Positions 37,401 through 49,400 of a stretch of DNA of 64,000 nucleotides are shown in pieces (within the stretch, counting starts at the first letter, position 1; every line of letters begins with the position of its first letter). The notes under the pieces were generated by a model, which was not told where the DNA came from, did no database searches, and saw only the letters and a program-made list of their open reading frames with translations. Position numbers and translations under genes: made by a program. The stretch is from Trichostrongylus colubriformis (lineage: Eukaryota; Nematoda; Chromadorea; Rhabditida; Trichostrongylidae), in contig OZ022256.1 of assembly GCA_963978905.1 (NCBI GenBank), positions 16,679,731 through 16,743,730 of the forward strand. The letters are read 5' to 3'.

Positions 37401-40400
37401 AGGAAAGTAAAAAGTTGTGGTAATAAGGAATAAAAAGTAGGAAAATAAAAGGAGGTGGTAATAAGGAATGAAAATTTAAAGATCGCATAGAAGACAAAAT
37501 AATAAAAGGCATGTGTGACTGGAGCTTTTTACTTTTTTTTGTACATCTACAAAAAATAATAATATGGGATAATCAGGAATAAAAAATAAATATTACAAAA
37601 TAAATAAGTAAAAATGAATATTAATGAATAAAATGAAATTTTACCCTTGCTCCCATTTTCCGCACAATAATTAGCCAGCTTTGGATTATAAGCGCTGTAT
37701 AGCTGCATCCTTAGCGACGCAGTTCCCATGTTGATCGGCATCATGGCGATCAAAGCGTTTCCGTCGCCGAGTATAAATGGCCTCAGCGGTTCATGGGGTC
37801 GCATAGGTCTCAGGGTACATCAAGGATATGCGTCTGATCGCACAGAAGACAAGATAATCAAAGGCATGTGCGATCGGAGCCTTTTACTTTTTTGTACCTC
37901 TACAACCTAAATAATGTTGCAACGATCATCGTTCAGGTAATGAAGATTCCGGCTGGTTCGGCAAACATCGACATACGGCAGCACGGCTATAACAATCAGA
38001 AAGACGACGATAACTATCTGTGTGAGTCTGATGGCCACCCACATGGACCGGGCGCCTCTGTGGATTTTATTGATGTGCACCGCTGGGTTGGCAGAGGGGC
38101 TACAGTAACTTTTAGAATTTCTCCTTCTCAATTCTGACGCTCGAAATTTTCCAAACTAACTTTGAAAAGACAAGTCAATCCATTTTCCCCCAGAACTCAC
38201 CCACAATAACGTAGCTGTTGCCAGATATCTACACAAAACCGAGAATCCTATACTGCGAGGTCCAGCTCTCTCAAGTAGGCGTTTTTCAGCTCTTCGAGCT
38301 GCAAATGGCGAGTTCCTACTTAATGGCCACTATCAAGTCAGCGTGTTTCGTCAGCAGATTCCGATCCAAGACGTCATCCTCGAGTATTCTGGAAGTGACA
38401 ACGTCGTTGAAAGAATTAATGGCACTGGACCCATCAGGTAAGAGACCGTAGATTGACTGTTTATTCACTTTTTCTGTTCCAAGAAAAGTTTTCGTGAACT
38501 ATCACTTTTCAGAATTGACATCTATGTTCATGTGCTTTCCGTGGGAAACCTACTACCGCCGGACATCAGCTACGAGTACATGACTGCGGTTGAGGTACTA
38601 CAAAAGTTTCTTACAGATTTTTACAGAGGTAACCTTCATTACTAGCATTCTCTTCATTTCAGAGTCCTTCAGCAAGAAGTTCATCAATGAACAATTATCA
38701 ATGGAGAGTTGGTGAACAGTGGACTACTTGTGACAGAGTATGTCAAGGTAAGAACTGACCACTTCGTGTGACCTACAGACCATGTCAAAGTGAGAGCCGA
38801 CACGAACACGCACGAGTGCATGAGGAATGAGGAGAGCCAAGCGTCAAAAAGTTTCCACATTTTCGAAAGGAATCTAGCCCTTCCAAAACTGAAAGAAGTA
38901 TTCAGTTCCAATCTGTGTTAAAGGAATGGTCCACGGAAAAATGAGTTTTTCTGTTACCCATATATTTATGCTGAATTTGTGTAATGTGGGCCGCATGCAA
39001 AGTTTCACGCTAAAAATGAATCCGGCTAAGATACAGCAAAGTCTTGGCCGGGTGGGCGTAGCCTCTGAGCAAGTGCTCAGCCCCTCGTCAGCCGCAGTTG
39101 GAGACGCATTGTAGGAACAGAAAGTCACGTATGCAGACCCACTCTCCATTTCCAATCGCGGCGGACGTCGAGACGGAGCTTTTACTCGAAGGCCCACCCG
39201 CCCGGTCGAGAATTTGGAGAGCTGTATCTTAACCAAATTTTCACTTTTTCGCGAGAAACTCTTCATGCGACCCTTATCAGGAAAATACAACGAAATGTAT
39301 GGGTAACAAGAAAACTCACTTTTCCGCGGACGACTCCTTGAAGACTCGCGAGGCCAGTTACTATTTACAAAGAGATTCTCCTAAGCATAGGGTCATGCCA
39401 TATGTAAAATATGTTGTAAAAATTTTTCAAAGAGATCTTTTTCTTATGAACTCACAGTTTTGTGCAGCATGTTATGTATTGTTCGAGAAATTTATCTAGT
39501 CTTCATCTGCCGGAAATCTCTGATGAGAAAGAGTGACACGATTTCTCGTTTAACCAGTTGGTGGAACTTGCACAAGAAGTCGAGGCTAATTGTGAATACA
39601 AGACACATGTTCGATGGATGTTTCCCTAGGGAATACAGTGGTTCAATTAGTTGCTGATTTGGACATTTTTTGTCGCCTTGTCCACTACACCATCCTGAAA
39701 TCGGCCTGTTTTTACGGCAACCAAACAATTGTACACCCTTCTCTGTAGGGCAGATAAATCTTTTTTAGATGACAGATGACATGCTGCACAAAAGTGTGAC
39801 TTCATAGCAAAAATTTTCCCCTGAAAAAGCGACATCCTTTATATAATGGCCCAATACATACGGTACCAGTTAAAGGAATCGTCCACAGAAGAATGAGTTT
39901 CTTCCTTACCCATTTATTTATCTTGTATTTGCTTAATGAGGGCCGCGTGCAAAGTTTCATGCAAAAACGAGGGAGTTCGGCTAATATACAGTTCCCCAAA
40001 TTCTCGGCCGGTTGGGCGGAGCCTTCGAGTGAAGGCCCCGTCTTGCCGTGCGCCGCGGCTGGGAACGGAGAGTGGGGCTTACGTGTTTTTCTGTTCCCAC
40101 AATGCGTCTCTGATCGCGGCGGACGACGGGACAGGCACTTGCTCGGGCCTTGCCCACCCGGCGGAGACTTTGTGGTTCTGTATTTCAGGCGTATTCTCAT
40201 TTTTCGCGTTGAACTTTGCATGCGGTCCACAACATAAATATATGGGTGGTCATTTTCCGTGGACGCTCCTTTGAGCGACCATGCTGGCTAAATGGCTATC
40301 CATAGCTACGAATGGTAGGTAGTATCTGTTTCCGCTGCACTATCTTTCCACACACCTTGACAAGAAAAAAGACGGGTAAAAAGAGAGATTATTAGTTTTG

Positions 40401-43400
40401 AGCTGCATTCATACTCCATGGAGCGAGGGGATGAGTCAGCTAGCCGCGAACGTTGCCCCACCCTCGCAGCAACTCGGAATATTGATATTTTGTAGTTAGA
40501 AATAATGCGCGGAAGACTGGTAAAGACTTGAGGGCGAGTTCTGAATTTGGAGCATCGTCACAGATCGTCTGTTCTGGACTGAATATTCGCTCATAGAGAA
40601 CAAGTCTTTCCAGTTCTCATTTTCTTCAGACCCCAAGCGGTGCCTTCAATAAAAAAGCAGCTCATGTTGCGCCTTTTGGCGCGCTTCACATGGCACGGTG
40701 ACCCAAATCGAGTGTCATAATCTATACACCGGCTGCCCGAGCACTCTATCCTCCTCCCCCAAGCCAAGTTCGGAGATGGGCAGGAAGATGTGTGGCTGAA
40801 AGTCTGATCTGTGACATTTTTCATGACCTTTATGCGTCTTTTTTTTTGTGAGAAATGATATCAGCCCTGTTTCAAGGTTCACAAGCTCAAGAAGTTCTAT
40901 GTGTCGATTTAACAACAAATCGTCCGACACACGACAGCTTATGCACAGCTCGACGACCTCAGGTGAACACTCGGATGTGCAATATCGACTGTTTCACCAA
41001 GTACGCGCAATTAATTTACATTCTCTTGATGGGTATCAATCTGTAAACACTTTCTACTCAGATGGATCACTGAAGACGTCTCACATTGCTCGGCGCAATG
41101 CGGATCTGGTGAGAAGAAACAACGTGTTTACTGCATGAAAATCGAAGGTGGTCGTCAAACTATCACTCGGGACGAAGACTGTGATCGAGCTAAGTTAGTA
41201 TTTGGTCCTGACGTGGGCTTTGTTCAGGTCCGTTTTCAATTGTTCTCCCTCTTCTTATTCTACACGATTTCAGTCGTCCATCCGAAAGAGTCACCTGCTT
41301 TGTAGACTGTTCTGGAAGACGATGGAGCTACAGCGAGTGGTCATCGGTGAGCTGCAGCTCAATTTCTTTGCTGAGTACCCAAGCCGAATAATTTTGAGAA
41401 CATGATTAGTTTCAGTGCTCACAATCGTGTGGTTCTGCTGGTGTATCTCGCCGAACGGTGGTTTGTATAGACGATCACAACCGTGCTGTACCAGACCATC
41501 TCTGTATTGGGGAGGCAAAGGAGGTCGCTGAGAAGGAATGTAATCGCTTCCCCTGTCCAAGATGGGTGTATGGACATTGGTCTGAAGTGGGTGCATAAGT
41601 TCATGTTAATTATTCAATTTCATTGCCACGAACGGAATCGGAAGGTAGACCTAATAATCACTGTGTACTCGCTCCCTTAAACTTCATCCCCTCCTAGCCA
41701 GTTCATTGTTTTTTTTTCACCGAAATCATATCTTCTCTCCAGAAGTCTTTTAACTACCGAATTTATCTTGTGTTGTGAATGTGACCAGAACTTCCCCAGC
41801 AACTTATCACTAACAGGACTCTCAAAACGAAACCCTCTCCCGGTGCACATGGAATGTGCCTTTGAGACAGAGCGAGCGCTTTTCATGTGAAGATTGGCGT
41901 TGCAAACTTTGCTAGAAAAGAGGCATATCCCTCTTTAAGTCCGTACCCCGATTCCTTCACAAATGTGCCGCGGCATGCTGCACCTTTAATGCGTTCACAC
42001 CTAGCGAAGGCGAGTTGTTTAGACCCATGTGGTTGTAAGCTATATCAATTCAACAATGCTTCGTTGACGGTTCTAGTTTTTTTAGCGGCCTTTCGATCTA
42101 TGTGCCTCTGAGGTATTGTACGATGGGGCGGATGATAAAATGTAAAGTAACCTGGGTTATGCAATAGTAATCCGTTTCCTTTTCTTTTTCTCTCTAACTT
42201 TATACAGAACAGACCGGGAACGTTTTCAATTGTCTGAGCGAATTGAATTGTGAGCAGCGTCGTAGTTTTGAAATTAGAGGAATTCAGAATTGCGGAAAAA
42301 GATAAAGATACATGTGTAGTGGGAAAATTGCGGAATTGTGGAAACGCAGAATTGTGGAATTCACCGAAAAGCGTTAGATACGTATCGATTCACATGCTAC
42401 GAAGGGAGGAGAGGATTAGAGAGAGGAAAAGAATGGAAAGTACGGAATTGTGGATTTTGCGGATTTGTGGTAATACAGAGTCGTGGTATTTACGGAGTCG
42501 TGGAATCTGCGGAAAGAGATAAGGCCGCTTCCATACTTTGCGCACCGACGCCGTCACGCGCGTGCCTGCGTCGGTGCGCAAAGTATGGAAGCGGCTTTGC
42601 GTTTTTGCGAAAATGCAGAATTGTGGAATTTGCGGAAAAACATTATATGCGTATTGATTTCCATGCTACGAAGAGACGAGCATTAGAGGAACTAAGAAGC
42701 TGGAAGCGCCTTCATTTCCGCAAAGCTCAATCGAGTTAGTTCCAAAACTAGAAGGCTGCCTGATGAGATCCCTCTACTGTTATATTCGGATGACACTCCC
42801 TTGGTGAGAGCGACTGATTCAGTGTCTCTCGTGTACTGCTATCGTTTCAGTGTTCTCGATCATGTGACGGTGGTGTCCGAATGAGGCACGCTCAGTGCAT
42901 GGATGCAGCCGACAAGGAAGTGCACCACACTCACTGTGGACCGAAGGTATTCGCAGGTTTTTTCATTCGAAATGGTCCCGACTTTGCTGGGAATTTCATT
43001 GTCATTAAGGATCTGATAAGCATTCGATCGATTTTAATGTTGGCCACAGTAAGGACAACAAAAGCGCAGTAATACCATGTACATAAGTGTTCGAATGACA
43101 GTGGATTATCGCAATATTGCTTGTCGGTCGCGCAAGCACGTAGTAGCTGGAGTGCCGCGCGGCGGGTTCAGCGTAATACTGTCGCGGGTGGCACCGCATG
43201 TAGTGGTGCCTAAACAGCAAGAGGTGCCTATTGACCACTATCCAGCCATCAAAGGAGTTATCGAATCCCTTCTTATAACCTCGAATTTTCAGCACGACCG
43301 AGAATCATGTAACGAACAGATGTGTACGGCATGGTCGTTCGGTCAATGGTCTACGTGTTCGGTGACCTGTGGTGACGGTATCCAGACCAGAGAAGCAATC

Positions 43401-46400
43401 TGCGTTGATCGCGACGGGAGGCCATTGGATTCTGGTGGGAACAGCACCTCGTGTTCCGGGGGAATTCCTTGTAACTGCCAAAGTTTCAGCCAGGTGTAAC
43501 TATCGTGAACGTATCGTGCAGAAACCATGCTCTCGTCCAGCTTGTCCTTCGTGGAAAGTTGGTGAATGGACGCAGTGCAGTGTTAGTGCTCGAGGTATTT
43601 TACCTTGAGAGTGCTGAAATGGTCATATTGCCTTTTTTAGGTCTCTTGTCAAGATGGTTGGTCGACGCGACGAGTCTCATGTGTGGATTCTCGTGGTGAA
43701 GATGTTAGAGCTGAGCTGTGTCTTGCTGGAGATCAAGAACAACCGGCTTCCCATCGACAGTGCAATCTAGGACCGTGCCCCTTTTGGAGAACCAACGATT
43801 GGAGCGCGGTCAGTTTCGACATTGTACTTGGAAGTATCGCACGTTATGAAGTGTTCGCGTTAATTGTATTCATTCTTTCTTTCATTTCGGTCATATTAAT
43901 ACGCATTTTTAACCGTTTAAGAATGAGAATTCATAAGAGGATTTAAGTGCTCTGTGACATGCGGATCGGGAGTGAGACGACGTACTGCGGACTGTGTCTA
44001 TCGAGAACAGGTCGTTGATCAGTCATTCTGTGGTGATGCCGGTTCTCCCACTACACAACAAACCTGCAAGTGAGACTTAATCACAGATGATCCTACTCAA
44101 AATCTACAATTTTTCAACTTTCAGCCTAGTTCCATGTACATCATGGGAAGTATCCGCGTGGGGACCATGTTCCGTAACATGTGGGAACGGCACACAGACT
44201 CGTCGCGCTCATTGTGCTTCCGGACCTAAGAAGGAGCCAGTCAAAGACCTTCTGTGCGAGAAGGTACTGTCAAAAATATGGTTGCTTCTCTTTATCCGGT
44301 ACAGCTTTCATTGAAGGCCTCCCGACCGCGTGAAAGAAGAACTTGTGAACGGGATCCATGTGAAACTCTCGTTTCGAATCTGATAGCTCAACCGGCTGAT
44401 GTTCCTCCGATCAGATGGGCCACAGGACCATGGTCAGAATGTTCAGCTTCGTGCGGAAATGGAACCCAACGAAGACTGGTCAGTGAAACATATGAACTAC
44501 TCTCAAGGATGTACGCAGAAATTTCAGAAGATTGTTCAAAAATTTGAATGTGTCAGAGCCTCACTGAAGTTTGATATCGCTGAGGCTAGACTGAGAACCT
44601 CACAGGAATCTATTTAGAAGTCGATTTGAAATTCGCGCGCAACCTATATACATTTTCCTTTCTTGTGTGCGCCCCGCCCTTGTTGCTCACCCACTCACCA
44701 CTCACCCAGTTTTTAGGGATCTTCCACGACCGGATGGCAAGCAGCATTTTGATCGACAATGATATAGTAGGGTTGAAAACACTTTGGCTACTCTCGGTGC
44801 AACAAGCGTCGTGACCGAAACGCCTATAATGCTGTTCCCAATGACCTCAAGACGGCGCCGTCCTCTATCCACCGTGAAATGTCCCCTCACTCTCTGCTTT
44901 TTTCATTTCTGAATGATATTGCGCTGCTTCCATCATGAGAAGAGCCCAAGCTAGCTCCATCAACTACGTAATGTGTTGCAGGTGAAGTGTCGAGACCACC
45001 ATCGAGACTTACCCCCCGAATATTGTCGTGACCTAGAAAAAGTGGAAGACAAGCGGCCCTGTAATGTCAAAGTTTGTGCCTTCTGGCAAAGTGGACCATG
45101 GATGCCGGTGAGTTCATTTTTATTACCACTCATACTTTACCAGTCTTGCTGGCGCATGGGAAGCTGATAGTTAATAAGGGTTCTGTAATCGGATCAAACT
45201 GGCTAACATAGGGTGAAAAAACAAGCACGGATTTGCTTCATAGAATCGATTCTAAGCAGAATTCGAACCGGATTCGGCTGGCGCTATAGCTTCTCTGCGC
45301 TCTAGCCATGCATTAAAGACGCAGAGACACTAATGCAGTGCCCCCAACTACCTTAGCACCTGATTTCCTTCTTATGATAAAGAATTTCCCGCAAATCTCT
45401 CCTTACCAGTCTTTATCACCCTGATCACACACCATTAATGTCCTCCTACCACCCCCCATGACACTTCAAAATAATGATCCTGCGATTGTTGATACGTCAG
45501 TATGTATTTCCGGTCAAATACTCGGACTCACAGCAACAAAACACTTGTCAGTTTGTGTATGTATAGTAGGATGTCACATTGGTAGCTCTTACGTTCTGTC
45601 CATAATCTATCACCGGGCTGCAATATGCAGTGCTCACATACTAACATTGCACACTCGCCAGGAAGCCGCTGCCATCTGCACCAGTATGCATAGGAAGGAG
45701 CTGAGGCGTTCTGAGCACGCCTACTGGTGTAGTAAGTAGGTACTACTTTGTTACTCAAGTGTGCGTATATGTGAGGTATTTTATTGCGACAAAAGCTAGA
45801 GCGATACTAACCTTGATGATCGTCGTTAATATAGTTGTCTGCAGTCGGTGGTGGTTAAGCGGAATATCAATCCTCGCTAGAAACACTTGACCGGTATCTC
45901 TGGAATTACCACATGACACAACACTTCAGACTTGGGGGTGAAGTTTCAGTCTTCAATAAATTAATGACGGAATTAATACTACATGAAATGTGATTCATGG
46001 CATCGTAGACGTTGAGACTTCTCAAACGACAGTAGCTTCAATTCAGTCTTCGAATGATTCTTTAACAAGGAACTGCAGCCATTCTACTAATGCTTCGGCA
46101 AGCCAAGTCGCGACGGTAGCTAGCAACATGAAATTACAAAGGGAGTTAAGGTGAGCACTGACGGGTAATATAAAAGTACATCGGGAGGCTAGAGTGATAA
46201 TGGGCAGAAAAGGGAAGCGTTTTAATGATAAAACGTGCATCAAAGGTAGACGAGGCGCGAATGGCGAGTGTGGCGTTGTTTTCCCGGCATATATTGATCT
46301 GGCACGCGATCGTGGCAGTCAAATCGTTGATCTCGCTGATGGTTCATTGCGCGTCAGCAGAGAAGTTATGACCTTACTTTCGATTACAATTTCAAAAACA

Positions 46401-49400
46401 CAACAAATTTACAAAGTAGCCATAGAAAGCACCCAAAGATTGGAATCACAGAAAGAAGTAGATAAATAAATTTGGAAAGTATTCAAAGCTAGCCGCCTTC
46501 ACAATCATCAAGAATCGTTTTAGTGTCCAGCTTCATGTGGGGCTCATGTGCAGCAGTCGAGAAGTGTCATGTGCGTGGCTAGGGACCCCGGTGAGACCGC
46601 ATCTGAGACCGACTGCGATGTAGCTGAACGCCCACCGTCAATGCGATCGTGCAAGCTGGACATGTGCCCAAAAGGAGAACCGCCTCTCGGTCGTTGGATC
46701 ACTGGCGAGTGGACGAAGGTATGTTCTTATTACGGACGACTCGATGAATAACATTCCTGTACGTGCCTATAGTGCTCCGTGTCATGTGGTGGTGGATGGC
46801 GACGGCGTGCCGTGTCGTGCGATGGTCTCATCTGTGACGATACACAGAAGCCTCGAATGTTCGATCAATGCAATTTGCTAACTTGTCCGCCAAAAAGCAA
46901 CAACACGTGGCAGATCTCTCCATGGACCCATGTAAGCCATCTTTATCAGACTTAAACCAAAGTAGCCTTCGAAATGGGGCCTCTGCTGTAGGTAGCTCTA
47001 CACTGGCGTAAGTGATCTAAATTTGACAGTTTCACGTGTTGTCTTTCTTTTTCTGTGAGTTTGCGGTAACAGTCCGTGTAGAACGGACATCACGTCATAA
47101 GATTGAAGCCATGGTGATCAGGCAAACGAAGACCACATGCATCACTCACGGATGCCACGCAGCGATGTGAATTGATTCGTTATTGGAGTGGAATTTTCAT
47201 TAATTAACGTCGTTTGCCTGTATGTGAACGTAACGGTTACCACCAATAGTTGAATGGATTACCCGTTCCGGTGGCGGTGGGTGCACTAATTTGACTGTTC
47301 GAAGAGAGGACAGAACTCTTTTTTTTGAACGATAGCCGTGAGTCCATACAAAGGATACGTGGCGCGTTTTGACGTAGCAAGACAGTTCCTCGATGGCGGA
47401 CTTCACCTCCAAATGGGCGCATCGCGTGCTGTGCGTACCACTGCTGCAGACCACTGCGCCGCTTGTTTCCAATCGATAAGACAGTGGCCACCCGTCGCTG
47501 AAGATGCCATCTCAGGATTAATGGGGAGCGGAGTCTCATCTCCGTTTCTAGGAGTTTCTTTTGTGATTTTTCTACTGTCGATCGGCTTGTATTCCATTAC
47601 TTTGTACATTCTTCTACTATCAACCTTTCAATAACAAAATTCTTGCAGTGTTCGGTCACCTGTGGTGGTGGCGTACAAAGACGTCGTGTATGGTGCGAAG
47701 ATGCAGTGAGCGCGAAAGCTCAGGAGGAAAGTGAGTGCCGTGATGCAAAGCCGACAACGCAACGAGACTGCGAGCTGTCGCCATGCCCGGCTTCACAGCT
47801 TTCTCGCGCCACGTGGCAAGCTGGCCCCTGGAGTCCGGTACGTCGCAGATACTACATGAAGCAACTTCTTCATCGTTACCGTCGTCGATTTCACCCGCAG
47901 CAAGCCTCCTACCATTAGATGTATCGCTCTCTTGCTGCCATTGCTATAGCGCCAGATTTTTGCTGATTTTGCCCGTTCTACTCACTTGAGTAGCTAGTCG
48001 CCCTACTGGCCGTTGAGTGCTTTGCCATTACGTCCAACTTCAGCTGGCTACGAGATCATAAGTGGTGGAAACAAGGGAGTGGGACTGGAAAATTTACAAC
48101 CGTCACTTCCGCGAGGTGGATGCAATAAATCACAGGTCGATAAGCATTGTGCTCTGTGATGAAATGATCCCCGCTGCGTCGCAATCGCTTGCATGGGTTA
48201 TCCACTACACGCTATATCACATTAAAACCTGGTTATCGTACCAGGGGGCATTGGTGTAGATCAGGACACTCGAATTGTTTCATCGCTTTATGGATAATTG
48301 GCTCGCAACAAATGGTTTGCTACTTCGATCGTAAATTGACTGTGCCAAAAGGGGCGTGAACTTGACCTGAAGCACTACAAGGGTCCAAGCCTGATCAAGC
48401 ACCCAATGTATTAATCGCTCAGCTAGGGCTGCATCTTGTAGTCGCTATCACGACCGCCGAGTATAAACATGCCTCCTGAGGGGTTGTGGAAGGTACTGTG
48501 GCATAATCACACATCTGGAAACCAAAGTATGTCACACACAGAGACATAAATCTGACGATTTGCCGCCCTTGATATTGAGCTGTAGCCCATCGACCTAGCT
48601 GGCTTTTGGAAGAGGGGGGCTAGAAGAAAGCACTTGTCTTGGGTGAACATTCCACCCTCGTTCGATTCCGATTTTTTCTTTTTTCTCCTGAACAAGAATA
48701 TTCCCTGTTTTCATCCCCGCTGTCTCCCACGAATCACAGCTCGAGGTGTCGCTAATGACAAAACACTCGATGGCTGCGTTTCCCAGAGTGCCTATTTCCG
48801 ATCAACTGGGAATAGTTCGAATGTGCAAATTGTCTTGTTTTCTTTTCTGTTCTAAGTTTTTTTGTGTTTTCTTGCTCAGTTCATATCACATATTAATTTA
48901 TTTCGTGTTTTTCGTGTGTGTGCGTGTGCCTGTCTCACTCTCGACTGCCTGCATATCCGCCTGCCTGATACGTGGTGTCCTTCGTCTTTTTGTCTGTTTT
49001 CGTCTGCCCTATATGTTTAGAGGATGTCCCCTCATCCAATCACAGTGATCATCAATGTTCACTGCCGCTCTACACTGCTCCTTCTCATCATCATCATCAC
49101 CGCCATCAACATCATTACTGCTGTAACTGTGTGTGTGCTTTTTTGTTTTATTTTTTTGTGTACGTCTGTGGTTGTGTCCGTTCTAGGTGAACACATTGGC
49201 ATATGGGTTCGACAAAACTGCAAATCATAATAATAACAGCATTAATAAAATGTTTGACCATAGATGTCGTCATGCGCCACTTAACATCTCGCACTTCACT
49301 TTAGTTATCAATTTTTGCACCGCACTGCACGCCCAATGTCACCCTGAAGAGCTCTGGTGTGTATCGTTTCACAACGCGGCATGCGATGCGTGCGAGCTAA

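Noticed and set aside
37377..37475. CRISPR-like array in AAGGAATAAAA repeats
   Set aside because: Repeats are short, irregular and without unique spacers in a eukaryotic intron; a simple minisatellite.
43435..43489. Reading through intron 28 as coding sequence
   Set aside because: The frame runs to a stop at 43,499 and loses TSR6-TSR7 continuity; splicing out 55 bp restores the [13 protein letters not shown] match.
45259..45308. tRNA gene on the minus strand
   Set aside because: A and B box-like motifs are present but acceptor and anticodon stems cannot be formed; a second diverged copy indicates a SINE-like repeat.
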